From Geodermatophilus normandii (GTDB taxonomy: Bacteria > Actinomycetota > Actinomycetes > Mycobacteriales > Geodermatophilaceae), in contig NZ_QGTX01000001.1 in assembly GCF_003182485.1 (NCBI RefSeq), forward strand, positions 4,178,001 to 4,242,000: a stretch of 64,000 nt of DNA. The letters are read 5' to 3'. Below, in pieces: positions 25,423 through 33,837 of this stretch (positions are counted from its first letter, which is position 1; every line of letters begins with the position of its first letter). The translations under genes were made by a program, and so were the position numbers. The notes under the pieces were generated by a model that saw only the letters and a list, made by a program, of their open reading frames with translations, had not been told where the DNA came from and did no database searches.

Positions 25423-26949
25423 ATGTTCAACCTCGCCACGATCCTGCGGGAGTCCGCCTCCGCGCAGCCGGACAAGCCGATGCTGCGCCTCGGCCCGCTC
25501 ACGCTGACCTACGGGCAGGTGGACCAGCTGTCGGGGCAGGTCGCGGCCGGCCTGCGGGAGGCGGGGCTGCAGCGCGGCGACAGCGTGGCCCTGCAGCTGC
25601 CCAACGTGCCGCAGTTCGTGCTCGCCTACTTCGGCGCGCTCAAGGCGGGCATGACGCTCGTGCCGCTCAACCCGCTGCTCAAGGCACCCGAGGTGAGCTA
25701 CCACCTGTCCGACAGCGGGGCGCGCGTCCTGATCACCTTCGACGCCTTCGCCGAGGAGGCGGTCAAGGGCGCCGCCTCCGCCGGCGACGTGCGGGTGTAC
25801 GTGGTGCCCTCGCCCGGCGGGCCGGAGGCCCCGCCGGACACGACGCCGTTCGACGCGCTGCTCGCCGCCGGGCAGGGCGCCGACCCCTCCGACGTCGAGC
25901 AGATGTCGTCGGAGGACACCGCGGTGGTCATCTACACCAGCGGCACGACCGGCAAGCCCAAGGGCGCCGAGCTCACCCACTTCCAGGCCTACATGGCGGC
26001 CTCCGTCGCGGCCGAGACCTTCCAGTACCAGGACGACGACGTCGCCATGGCGGTGCTGCCGCTCTTCCACGTCTTCGGCCTGTCCAGCGTGATGAACTGC
26101 GCCGTCCGCGCGGGGGCCACGCTGGTGCTGGTGCCGCGCTTCGAGGTCGGCGCGGTCCTCGACGCGATGGAGCAGCACCGGGTCACGGTCTTCTGCGGCG
26201 TCCCCACGATGTTCGTGGCGCTCATGCACGCCGACCTCACCGGCCGCGACGTCTCCGCGCTGCGGATCTGCGTGTCCGGCGGCGCGTCGATCCCCGGCGA
26301 GGTCATCAAGGGCTTCGAGGCCGCCTACGACGCGACGGTGCTCGAGGGCTACGGGCTGTCGGAGACCTGCGCGGTGGCCACGTTCAACCGCAGCGCCGAG
26401 GAGCGCCGGGTCATGTCGATCGGCAAGCGCCTGTGGGGCTGCGAGGTGCGCGTGGTCGACACCGACGACAACGAGCTGCCGAGGGGCGCGGACAACGTCG
26501 GCGAGATCGTGCTGCGCGGGCACAACCTCATGAAGGGCTACCTCGGCCGGCCCGAGGCCACCGCCGAGGCGATGAAGGGCGGCTGGTTCCACACCGGCGA
26601 CCTCGGCTACCAGGACGAGGACGGCTTCTTCTACATCGTCGACCGGAAGAAGGACCTGGTCATCCGCGGCGGCTTCAACGTCTACCCGCGCGAGATCGAG
26701 GAGGTCCTGCACGCCCACCCGGCGGTGCTCGAGGCCGCCGTCATCGGCCGGCCCGACGAGCGCCTCGGCGAGGAGGTCGTCGCCTACGTCAGCCTGCGCC
26801 CCGGCGCCTCGGCCGAGCCGGCCGAGGTCATCGGGTTCTGCAAGGAGCGGCTGGCGGCCTACAAGTACCCGCGGGACGTCGTGGTGATCGACGAGCTCCC
26901 CAAGGGGCCCAGCGGCAAGGTCCTCAAGACCGAACTGCGGACCCGCTGA
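25423..26949 (+). CDS. Long-chain fatty-acid-CoA ligase / AMP-dependent synthetase
   Basis: The protein has 508 residues. The adenylate-forming motifs are all present: YTSGTTGKPKGAELTH (P-loop), LPLFHVFGLSS, GYGLSETCAV, WFHTGDLGYQDEDGFFYIVD, RKKDLVIRGGFNVYPREIEE and the catalytic lysine in PKGPSGKVLK near the C-terminus. It activates fatty acids to acyl-CoA, the acyl donor used by the neighbouring acyltransferases. GGGAG lies a few bases before the ATG. The 67 bp upstream gap contains TTGTAACCAGCGTCAC, which may hold its promoter. The 3' end overlaps the convergent hydrolase gene by 26 bp. Confidence 0.93.
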   Translation: MFNLATILRESASAQPDKPMLRLGPLTLTYGQVDQLSGQVAAGLREAGLQRGDSVALQLPNVPQFVLAYFGALKAGMTLVPLNPLLKAPEVSYHLSDSGARVLITFDAFAEEAVKGAASAGDVRVYVVPSPGGPEAPPDTTPFDALLAAGQGADPSDVEQMSSEDTAVVIYTSGTTGKPKGAELTHFQAYMAASVAAETFQYQDDDVAMAVLPLFHVFGLSSVMNCAVRAGATLVLVPRFEVGAVLDAMEQHRVTVFCGVPTMFVALMHADLTGRDVSALRICVSGGASIPGEVIKGFEAAYDATVLEGYGLSETCAVATFNRSAEERRVMSIGKRLWGCEVRVVDTDDNELPRGADNVGEIVLRGHNLMKGYLGRPEATAEAMKGGWFHTGDLGYQDEDGFFYIVDRKKDLVIRGGFNVYPREIEEVLHAHPAVLEAAVIGRPDERLGEEVVAYVSLRPGASAEPAEVIGFCKERLAAYKYPRDVVVIDELPKGPSGKVLKTELRTR

Positions 26950-27838
26950 CCCTCTCGGCCATCCAGGAGAGCACCAGGTCGGCCAGGCGGTCGGGCACCT
27001 GCAGCTGCGGCACGTGCCCGACCGCCGCCAGCTCCTCGTAGCGCCAGCCGGGGTGCGCCTGCGCCACCTCGCGGGCGGCGGCGACCGGGACCAGCCGGTC
27101 GCGGTCGCCCTGCACCAGGAGCACCGGCGCGGCCACCCGGTCCATCGCCGACCGGTAGCGCCGTGGGTCGACCAGGATCCGCAGCAGCGAGCGCGCGGCC
27201 GTGAGGAACGCGCGGTCCATCCCGGCGACGTCCTCGCGCTGCTCGAGGAGGGTGACCGCGCGGTCGACCACCGGGGCCGGCAGCTCGTCGGGGTCGACGC
27301 CGACGAGCCGCAGCATCGCCCGCACGCGGGTCAGCGGCGTCGAGCGCGCGCGCCGCAGCGCGAGGAACCGCTCCCCCAGCCCGGGCAGCGCGTAGAGCGC
27401 GAACGTGGCCGCCACGAGCGGGTCCAGCCGGCGGCGCCCACCGGGCAGCGCGGGGTCCAGGAGCACCAGGCCGTGCACCAGGTCGGGCGAGGCCGCGGCG
27501 GTGAACAGCGAGATCATCCCGCCCATCGAGTTGCCGACCAGGACCACCGGCCCGCCCACGACCTCGCGCAGGAAGCGCTGCAGCACCTCGACGTTGGCCG
27601 GCACGGTGGCCCGGCGGTCCCCCGGCTCGCTGCGGCCGAACCCGGGCAGGTCCAGCGCCCACACCCGGCACGTCGGCGTCAGCAGCGGCGCGAACAGGTC
27701 CCAGTTGCCGTGCGACCCGCCGAGGCCGTGCACCAGGACGACCGCCCGGCCGCCGTCGGCACCGCCGTAGTCGACGACGTGCACCGGTCCCCCCAGGTCG
27801 ATCGTCCGGCTCGTCCCCGGCGCCTGCGCCTCGTCCAC
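26924..27838 (-). CDS. Alpha/beta-fold hydrolase
   Basis: The protein has 304 residues. It shows VVLVHGLGGSHGNWD (HG oxyanion motif), LDLPGFGRSEPG, the nucleophile elbow LVGNSMGGMISLFTA (serine about residue 104), an acid in VQGDRDRLVPVA, and the histidine in VGHVPQLQVPD. No signal peptide is present, so it is cytoplasmic. It resembles lipid-related esterases and meta-cleavage hydrolases, and its substrate is unknown. The GTG at 27838 is the first start that gives the complete fold. The 3' end overlaps the acyl-CoA ligase gene tail to tail by 26 bp, so neither has room for its own terminator. Confidence 0.86.
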   Translation of the reverse strand: MDEAQAPGTSRTIDLGGPVHVVDYGGADGGRAVVLVHGLGGSHGNWDLFAPLLTPTCRVWALDLPGFGRSEPGDRRATVPANVEVLQRFLREVVGGPVVLVGNSMGGMISLFTAAASPDLVHGLVLLDPALPGGRRRLDPLVAATFALYALPGLGERFLALRRARSTPLTRVRAMLRLVGVDPDELPAPVVDRAVTLLEQREDVAGMDRAFLTAARSLLRILVDPRRYRSAMDRVAAPVLLVQGDRDRLVPVAAAREVAQAHPGWRYEELAAVGHVPQLQVPDRLADLVLSWMAERVSGSAVRS

Positions 27839-28070
27839 CCGCGGTCCCTCCTGCCGGCCGCACGCCCGTCGCGCCGCCGTCCGTACGGTTCCACGGCCCC
27901 CGGGAGAGCGCTCGACGTACCCCTGGGGCGGCTGCGACGACTGTGGCCCGCATCACGCTCCTCTCCGCGAGCCGCCACAGTCAGGTGTGACCGGAGCCCC
28001 AGGGTGGTACCGACGGGTCAGTGGTCACGGGTCGAACAAGGGGCCCCGGACCGCCAGCGAGGAGGACGAC

Positions 28071-28871
28071 GTGGCACGACAGCAGTTCGAGGGGCCGGGC
28101 CTGCCCCTGTACGTGACCGAGGTGGGCAGGGCGTTCGCGGACTACGGCCTGTACCTCGCAGCCCGGCCGCTGCTGCCCCGCCTGCCGGCCGGTGACGGGC
28201 ACCCGGTGCTGGTGCTGCCCGGTCTGATGGCCGACGACATGTCCACGGTGACGCTGCGCCGCGTGCTGCGGCGGCTCGGGTACCGCGTGCACGGGTGGCG
28301 ACTGGGCCGCAACATCGGCCCGACCGCCGAGTGCGTGGAGGGCATGGCCCAGCGGATCGAGGACCTCAGCGACCGCTACGGCCGGCCGATCAGCCTCATC
28401 GGGCAGAGCCTGGGCGGCATCTTCGCCCGCGACCTCGCCCGCAAGGCGCCCGACTCGGTACGCCAGGTCATCACCCTCGGCAGCCCGTTCGGCCTGCAGG
28501 CGGACAACCAGTCCCGGGCGCACAAGGTGTTCGAGCGGTACTCGCACCTGCACGTGGAGAAGCGCACGCTGCCGCTGGAGAGCGAGTGCGAGCCGCTGGC
28601 GATGCCGGCGACGTCGATCTACTCCCACTACGACGGCATCGTCGCCTGGCAGGCCTGCCTGGACCGGCTGGGGCCGCAGGCGGAGAACATCGCCGTCCAC
28701 GCCAGCCACCTGGGCATGGGCCACCACCCGGCGGTCATCTACGCGGTCGCCGACCGGCTCGCGCAGCCCGAGGGCACCTGGCGGCCGTTCCGCGCCCCGC
28801 TGGCGCTGCGCCCGGCGTTCCCGCGCGCCGACGTCCCCCGGCACGACTTCCGCCCCGCCGCGGCCGCCTGA
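28071..28871 (+). CDS. Lipase-like alpha/beta hydrolase
   Basis: The protein has 266 residues. The beta-strand GHPVLVLPGLMADDMSTV is followed by a lipase-type LIGQSLGGIFARDLA nucleophile elbow (serine about residue 115) and TLGSPFG. SIYSHYDGIVAWQACLD contributes a probable acid, and SHLGMGHHPAVIYAV the histidine. This combination (GxSxGG, TLGSPF, GHHPAV) is common in actinobacterial lipase/esterase-like hydrolases and in class-3-like lipase folds. The GTG at 28071 is preceded by GAGGAGG at eight bases, a clear ribosome binding site. An upstream GTG at 27987 in frame lacks one. A 12-bp perfect hairpin follows. Confidence 0.85.
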   Translation: MARQQFEGPGLPLYVTEVGRAFADYGLYLAARPLLPRLPAGDGHPVLVLPGLMADDMSTVTLRRVLRRLGYRVHGWRLGRNIGPTAECVEGMAQRIEDLSDRYGRPISLIGQSLGGIFARDLARKAPDSVRQVITLGSPFGLQADNQSRAHKVFERYSHLHVEKRTLPLESECEPLAMPATSIYSHYDGIVAWQACLDRLGPQAENIAVHASHLGMGHHPAVIYAVADRLAQPEGTWRPFRAPLALRPAFPRADVPRHDFRPAAAA

Positions 28872-28900
28872 GCCCGGCGGCACCCGCCGCTCGTCGGCCT

Positions 28901-28931
28901 GCGGCCGTCTCGACCACGCCGAGACGGCCGC
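28901..28931 (+). terminator. Rho-independent-type hairpin after the lipase gene
   Basis: GCGGCCGTCTCG (28901-28912) and CGAGACGGCCGC (28920-28931) form a perfect 12-bp stem with a 7-base loop, 30 bp after the stop. No T run follows, as is common in high-GC actinobacteria. Confidence 0.75.
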
Positions 28932-28960
28932 GGGTCGACGACGCGCGCCCGTCGGGGCAC

Positions 28961-29017
28961 CGAGTGGTCACCTGTAGAGGTCCCCGCCCGTCGGTGACCA
29001 CCACAGGTGACCACTCG
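28961..29017. repeat. 15-bp perfect inverted repeat next to the element's left end
   Basis: CGAGTGGTCACCTGT (28961-28975) and its complement ACAGGTGACCACTCG (29003-29017) flank a 27-base spacer, inside which GGTGACCACC repeats part of the arm. It lies on the chromosomal side, 18 bp from the tRNA fragment that marks the left end of the integrated element. It may be a terminator of the former tRNA-Val transcript or a palindromic repeat. Confidence 0.7.
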
Positions 29018-29034
29018 ACGTCGGCGAGGTCTGG

Positions 29035-29078
29035 GGTGGGCGCGGCCGGGATCGAACCGGCGACCGCTCGCTTGTAAG
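29035..29078 (-). other. Attachment site remnant: 3' part of tRNA-Val (left end of element)
   Basis: Forty-four bases match the 3' part of the intact tRNA-Val gene at 43666-43709 with only two differences (29047 and 29059). The fragment holds the anticodon loop half (TTACAA on the minus strand), variable region, whole T arm and 3' acceptor strand, but the sequence then departs into unrelated DNA. The encoded CCA is not kept. The two differences are the two partners of one T-stem pair (C-G here, A-T in the intact gene). This is the displaced original tRNA end produced by site-specific integration. Confidence 0.88.
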
Positions 29079-29153
29079 CAGTGAGCGCCTGAGCGCTGTG
29101 CTGGCCTGGGACTTTGCAGCTCGTTCCCGAGCGTTCCTGCGCAAGTTACGCGG

Positions 29154-29987
29154 TCACTGCGAGCCGGCCCCATGCCACGCCTCTGTCAGTGCGTCCGATC
29201 GCACCCACCCGACCAGCAGGACAGCCAACTGCACGATGTTCTGCGCCTCCTGGAGCGTAGGAGCGCGTCGCTCTCCGGTGCCATGCCGATCGGGGTTCGG
29301 CCAGAGCAGTCGGAGCAGCTGGACCACCGCCTCGATGTTGCTGGCCTTGGTGCTCGAGGTCGCCAGCCGGAAGAAGAACTTGTCAGGCTTCCTCCCGAGC
29401 CGCTCGATGATCTTCCCCAGCGTGGCCTTGGCGTCGTCCGGTGTCACAATCGGCCACAACGACAGCTCGACCGCCTTGATGGCGTGGTCCCATGCATCCG
29501 AGGGGTCGGGGTTGCGTCCATAGACAGCCGCCCAGGCCGTCCGCAGCTCATCGGAGACCTCGTCTGCCGGAGATTGGGCACGGTCGTAGGCCTCCTGCTC
29601 CCCCTCGCTGACGCGCCGGACAAGCGACCGATGATCCGCAGCCACAGTCCAGACCGACCCGCCAACGAGCAGTTGGAGCTCCAGGTCCTCAGCCGTTCGA
29701 CCCTGAGTGAAGGCAAGCGCTAGGTCCAGCACGTCGAGGAACGCGTCCTCGTCGTCGCGGCAGGCGTTGAGCACCGCACCGAGTCTTGTCGAGCGCTCTG
29801 GTGCCGGAATCCGCAGCTGCAAAGCAACGAGCGAGGCCACCTTCTCCTCGGCGCCGGCAAAGCGGGGGTGGAGCGTCTCCTCGACCCATTCGAGCAGCCG
29901 AGTCCGCAGGTGATCAGGGACGCCTTCGTAGGGTCCGTCGGGCTCCGCCAGTCCCCGCCGCACGGACAGTGGAACCCACCGGGACAC
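29154..29987 (-). CDS. Hypothetical protein, possible abortive-infection-like
   Basis: The protein is 277 residues, predicted soluble and mainly helical. The start is the GTG at 29987, preceded by AAGGAGGAC at ideal spacing. An ATG at 30065 lacks such a site. The C-terminal third contains DAWDHAIKAVELSLWPIVTPDDAKATLGKIIERL (residue blocks DAWDHAIKAVE and DAKATLGKII), followed by a helical tail (NIEAVVQLLRLLWPN...AQNIVQLAVLLVGWV). This pattern resembles C-terminal regions of abortive-infection-type and HEPN-like proteins, but I cannot confirm it and see no clear RxxxxH motif. Its place as the outermost gene of a mobile element, next to a restriction system, would suit defence cargo. Function unknown. 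Confidence 0.6.
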   Translation of the reverse strand: MSRWVPLSVRRGLAEPDGPYEGVPDHLRTRLLEWVEETLHPRFAGAEEKVASLVALQLRIPAPERSTRLGAVLNACRDDEDAFLDVLDLALAFTQGRTAEDLELQLLVGGSVWTVAADHRSLVRRVSEGEQEAYDRAQSPADEVSDELRTAWAAVYGRNPDPSDAWDHAIKAVELSLWPIVTPDDAKATLGKIIERLGRKPDKFFFRLATSSTKASNIEAVVQLLRLLWPNPDRHGTGERRAPTLQEAQNIVQLAVLLVGWVRSDALTEAWHGAGSQ

Positions 29988-30110
29988 GCGTCCTCCTTGT
30001 CTTGGCGAGCTGAACTCGGGGGGCTCGTACAACCAAGCCGCTTGCGAGCTCCGTCGCAGCGGCAACGGCAGGCAGCAGGCCGCAAGCTCTCAACGGGGGT
30101 GCTGCGCCAC

Positions 30111-30135
30111 GCTCAGCCTCTCAAAGAGGCTGAGC
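30111..30135 (-). terminator. 11-bp hairpin downstream of the repeat-protein gene
   Basis: GCTCAGCCTCT and AGAGGCTGAGC pair perfectly around a three-base loop (30111-30121 and 30125-30135), 67 bp beyond the stop of the minus-strand repeat-protein gene. Likely its terminator. Confidence 0.7.
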
Positions 30136-30201
30136 CTCGATGCCGCGCAGGATACGCCAGGCTTCGTTGTCGGCGAAGGTGGCCATGGTCGCTGGCATGA
30201 C

Positions 30202-31681
30202 TCAGCTCCCGATACTTGCCTGCCCTCCCTTGTCCGCAGGGAAGTAACCGCTGCCTCCAATGATCAGGATTTGCCCGGCGAGGGCTGACACTTCTTGAGT
30301 TTGTCCGGCAGAGATTCGAAGAATGAAGTGCACATTGCAGGCGCCGTCAAGCAGCTCGACGGAGGTTTCTTGAATCGACGGTCCTCCAGTCAGCGTAACC
30401 CTCACGGATTCACCAAGGGGGGCCGTCACCCAGCTCTGCGTGACAACAGGAAGCGTCAATGCGCCATAGGTCACTTCTCGCTGGCACACGCCTGGAGCGG
30501 GCGTGGCCGGTGGGGGGACGTGGGAGCCGACGACGTGGGAGCCGACGACGTGGGCCGACGACGTGGGAGCCGACGACGTGGGAGCCGACGACGTGGGAGC
30601 CGACGTGGAGCCGACGACGTGGGAGCCGACGACGTGGAGCCGACGACGTGGGAGCCGACGACGTGGGAGCCGACGACGTGGGAGCCGACGACGTGGGAGC
30701 CGACGACGTGGGAGCCGACGACGTGGGAGCCGACGACGTGGGAGCCGACGCCCCGCAGGTCGCATCGGGACCAGCGTCGAAGGAACGGGCGAGGATATCG
30801 CTGATGGCCATGGGGGGAGAGCCAAACGACTCCACCACTTGCACGCCCGACCCGGTCAAACATTCATATGTTCCCCCATCGGGGATCCAGTGCCGGTCGT
30901 ATTGACCATCTATTAGCCATGCAGTGCCCGTAGCGGGATCACGCAAGATCTTGCCCAGCAGCGTGTTACGAGGGGGGAAGGACCACGTTATGGGAACGCC
31001 CACTGATACAGGAGTGCCGTTCGGGACAAGGTCTATTCGCTGCGACGTGCCGTACTCCTCGCTCTGCTCCCATCCCGCAACGCAGTGAGCAGAGTCGAAA
31101 GGGGGTAGGAAGCAGGGTGCCCATAGGTAACCGCGGGAAGCAGCCAAGCTCATGCGCTCGCTGTCCGACAACGAGCCGGGGATGCGCACTTTGAGCGTGT
31201 ACCACTGGTCCGGCATCAGCCGGGTCACGTCGTCGATACCCACCGTCAGGTCGCGCCTGTCCCACGCCCTTGAACTGTCGACATACGCGCCCGGCAGATC
31301 GGTCGACTCAATGCTGAAGTTCCGAGCCAGTCCTGTCGTTGAAAGTTTCAAAGCAGTCTCGAACTCGAAGGCAACTCGGTCGCGGCACGAGTCGAATGTG
31401 AGATCCTCAGCTCGCCATTTAGCCCGGATGGTCATGCGTGTATGAGCCGTTCCTGGATCGCCGGGCCGGATCGTCTCGAAAACGATCGACCCCTCCGACG
31501 GCTGCCACCCGACATAGCACTTAGATGGCCCGTTCGACTCGTCGGCCGCAGTGACGAGTGCCCCTGGCTCAGCGCCAGCCATCTCGTGGAACTGCCAGGC
31601 CGCGAGTCCACCCCAGACAACTAGCAAGGCCAGAAGGCCGACTAGTACACGCTTGACCAGTCGCACTATAACAACCACCAC
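30202..31681 (-). pseudogene. Membrane-anchored protein with TSSAP pentapeptide repeats, frameshifted in the repeat tract
   Basis: The N-terminal part (from 31681) has one transmembrane helix, VLVGLLALLVVWGGLAAW, then a soluble domain of about 280 residues with several cysteines (CYVGW, DSCRDR, APCFLPPF, AHCVAGW, YECLTGSG). It then enters a SAPTSSAPTS repeat encoded by a 15-bp tandem repeat (about 30519-30750). The matching C-terminal domain (PPPATPAPGVCQREV, LPVVTQSWVTAPLGESVRV, LLDGACNVHFILRI, ending at 30202) lies in a different frame. Irregular repeat units of 13, 14 and 14 bp shift the frame by a net four bases; one more or fewer base would rejoin the halves. The product would be a type II-like or anchored extracellular protein with a Thr/Ser/Pro stalk. 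Function unknown. Either real length variation or misassembly explains the break. Confidence 0.6.
30519..30750. repeat. 15-bp tandem repeat (about 16 units)
   Basis: The unit GTGGGAGCCGACGAC is repeated about 16 times. Most copies are identical. One copy is 13 bp, one is 12 bp and two are 14 bp. The near-perfect identity points to recent expansion. It encodes TSSAP-type pentapeptides in the minus-strand gene. Confidence 0.92.
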
Positions 31682-32029
31682 TCCCCCGTGCCACGGGTGG
31701 CCGGATGTTCGGGAGGTGATGGTAGGTGAGTTCCACCACGACGGGTACTGAGTTCAGCGCCCCTGGAAGCGCTAATATAGCCCGTGCCGGAAGAGTCGGT
31801 TTGGTTGCGGATTGCGCCGTGGTCGGCGGCGCTGCACCTTCTGCCCCACCTTGGGCCTTCTGCCGACCCGCTGAGTGCCGGCCAGCCCTTCCCATACTTC
31901 CGCGTTCATGAAGATGACCATGGCGGTTGGTGCTGACGCGGCGCCGACTTGGTTTAAGGCGAACGCCCACGGGACGTAGCCGGGTCGCCCGGACGCATGG
32001 CGACCCGCGAACCCCTGCTCGGTGACGGC
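31682..32029. other. Gap without a recognisable gene
   Basis: No coding sequence is supported here. The open frames are short, low-complexity or Arg-rich. It presumably contains the promoter of the anchored repeat protein (start 31681, minus strand) and the 3' untranslated part of the RusA-like gene. Confidence 0.4.
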
Positions 32030-32440
32030 CTAGCGGGCGATGTGGACGGTGATCGTCACTCCCGGCTCCTCGCCCTCCGCCACAGTGCGCTTGCTGGCCA
32101 CCAGGTAGTCCACCCGGTCGTCGGCCGGCTGGGGCGGACCCGCCCAGGGACGGTGCCCGAAGACTCCCTCCATGGCGTCCAGGGTGGCCTTGACGAGGTT
32201 GTCCAGGTCCCAAGCCTCGTTGCTGTTGCGGGGCACCGGCGTACGGAACCCGATGCTTACCGCAAAGCGGCCGATGGTCGGCTCGACGTGCTCGGCCTCG
32301 ATGGCGGCCCGGACCGCCTGCTTCCACGGGGCGGTCGCCGCCGTCGAGCACGAAGAGGGGCGACCCGCAACCTGGACGGCCAAGAGAGGTTCACCGGGCA
32401 GTCGGGCCTTCCCTGCAGCCCAACTCGCACGTGGAGCCAT
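32030..32440 (-). CDS. rusA: RusA-like Holliday junction resolvase
   Basis: The protein has 136 residues. It shows the RusA pattern: LLAVQVAGRPSS near the start, APWKQAVRAAIEAE, then WDLDNLVKATLDAMEGV, where the aspartates of DLDN and the following lysine are the catalytic and DNA-binding signature, and DDRVDYLVASKRTV with a further conserved aspartate. RusA proteins are phage- and prophage-borne endonucleases that cut four-way junctions. The ATG at 32440 is the nearest start to the conserved domain, and its length fits the family. It supports a phage-like origin for the element. Confidence 0.85.
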   Translation of the reverse strand: MAPRASWAAGKARLPGEPLLAVQVAGRPSSCSTAATAPWKQAVRAAIEAEHVEPTIGRFAVSIGFRTPVPRNSNEAWDLDNLVKATLDAMEGVFGHRPWAGPPQPADDRVDYLVASKRTVAEGEEPGVTITVHIAR

Positions 32441-32655
32441 GCCCGGCCTTGTCCGGGGAGCACGCCAGCCCGATGTCGGCCCCTGGCGTCGACGGCCGAC
32501 GCACCCGGCGACCGGCTGACCGCCAGCTGGGTCCTTGCGCTGCCACGGGCTGAGCCAATCGCGGCCAGCCGCTCGCATGTAGCCGTGAGGCAGCGGAGAC
32601 CGCCGAAGGTGTTGGATGGGCCGCCTCGCCACAGCACCACGGAGGAGAGGGGTCG

Positions 32656-33837
32656 ATGGCCACCACCAACAAGAACCCGACCGACCGCGACCCGGACGCC
32701 TCGGTGGAGCTGACCCGCGCCGACCACCAGCGGCAGCGCACACTGGAGGAGATAAGGGCAGCGTCCAAGGACAAGGTTGCCGCCGCACCGCCCATAAGCT
32801 GGGAAGTGGCGAACGACGTCTACGGCCTGCTCTACGCCACCCGCGACCGCGACCCGAGCGAACTCGTCGTCTGGCGTTGCCGCCTGTACTGCGGCCACGT
32901 CGCCGAGTGGACGGCGCACCGCGACCATCGCGAGCCCAGCAGCCACAGATGCCCTGAGTGCGAGCAGGACATGACCATCGTCGCCGCCAAGCGCCTCGGG
33001 CCGCCGCGGGAGGGCTGGCGGCCGCGACCACCTCGACTGCCCGAGAAGGCCCTGCCCGGTCGTGTCCGCCCACAGCGCGAGGTGCTGGCCGAGGTTGAGC
33101 AGCACAACGCCAAGGTCCGCCAGCGGATCCGGGAGCACTGGCAGGTCCCGGAGGATCAGCCGACCCCTAACCTGGAGGCGGCATACTGCGCCGCCCCGGA
33201 GACGTTGTTCCGGTGGAAGATCGGGCTGGACTGCGGCTGCATCACCGAGACACTCACCCGGGGCGACGACCCGGCCAAGCTGGAGGGCTCGACGCACCGC
33301 TGCAGGAAGTCCTCACACGATCACCCCAGCCGACGCCGGATCGTGGAGTGGCGCGACCGAGCCGAGGTCTGTCGCACCGACCTGTACGAGGAGTACTGGC
33401 GCGAGGAGTACGGCATCAGCACGCCCGCGTCCCGGCGCCATGAGCACCTGGCCCTCTGGACCATCGTGCTGGAGTGCGGGCACACGGTCGAACAGCACTC
33501 GACCGCTGCGGACTTCGACCCGACAGAGGGCCCGTCCTATGCCACCCCCAAGCGCGTCGCCGAGCTCCGCGCGGACAGGGAACTGGCCGGCGACCCGGAC
33601 TGGCAAACCTGGTTGGAGCAGGGACTGCCGTCCCCACGCCAGGACTGGAACTGCACCGACTGCTGGATGCACCGCAGCGTCGTGGCCTACGACCCGATCG
33701 GCTGGCTTATCCCCCGCGAGCGCCCCAGGAAGCGGACGACGGCCCAGTCCAAGCCATCGCGGGCAGAGTTGGAGCGCAGGCTGCGGCACACCGAGGTCGA
33801 GGCGGCGCGCCTCCGACGGCAGCTTGAGCTGGAGTGA
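32656..33837 (+). CDS. Cysteine-rich protein with three zinc-ribbon-like repeats
   Basis: The protein is 393 residues and soluble. It contains three related modules: WRCRLYCGHVAEWTAHRD ... HRCPECEQD (about residues 72-105), FRWKIGLDCGCITETLTRGD ... HRCRK (about 186-216), and WTIVLECGHTVEQHST ... WNCTDCW (about 265-335). Each starts with a Trp-x-x-x-Leu-x-Cys-Gly-His/Cys core and ends with a Cys pair or HxC, suggesting three small zinc-binding beta modules in tandem. A C-terminal helix (AELERRLRHTEVEAARLRRQ) may form a coiled coil. GGAGGAGAG precedes the ATG. I do not recognise the family. Repeated zinc modules suggest nucleic-acid or protein binding. Confidence 0.7.
   Translation: MATTNKNPTDRDPDASVELTRADHQRQRTLEEIRAASKDKVAAAPPISWEVANDVYGLLYATRDRDPSELVVWRCRLYCGHVAEWTAHRDHREPSSHRCPECEQDMTIVAAKRLGPPREGWRPRPPRLPEKALPGRVRPQREVLAEVEQHNAKVRQRIREHWQVPEDQPTPNLEAAYCAAPETLFRWKIGLDCGCITETLTRGDDPAKLEGSTHRCRKSSHDHPSRRRIVEWRDRAEVCRTDLYEEYWREEYGISTPASRRHEHLALWTIVLECGHTVEQHSTAADFDPTEGPSYATPKRVAELRADRELAGDPDWQTWLEQGLPSPRQDWNCTDCWMHRSVVAYDPIGWLIPRERPRKRTTAQSKPSRAELERRLRHTEVEAARLRRQLELE

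Noticed and set aside
22317-25502. Minus-strand open frame of about 1060 codons opposite the HAD-PlsC-WS/DGAT gene
   Set aside because: Antisense shadow; repetitive Val/Gly/Arg/His composition and no recognisable domain.
29035-29110. A second tRNA-Val gene at the left end of the element
   Set aside because: Only the 3' half matches. The 5' half (D arm and acceptor 5' strand) is absent and the CCA end is lost, so it is an attachment remnant and not a functional tRNA.
30519-30750. CRISPR array
   Set aside because: The 15-bp units are directly adjacent without spacers and lie inside a protein-coding frame. There are no cas genes nearby.
31726-31911. Short plus-strand ORF after the anchored repeat protein
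   Set aside because: No ribosome binding site, Ala/Pro/Arg-rich random composition, overlaps the probable promoter region of the divergent gene.
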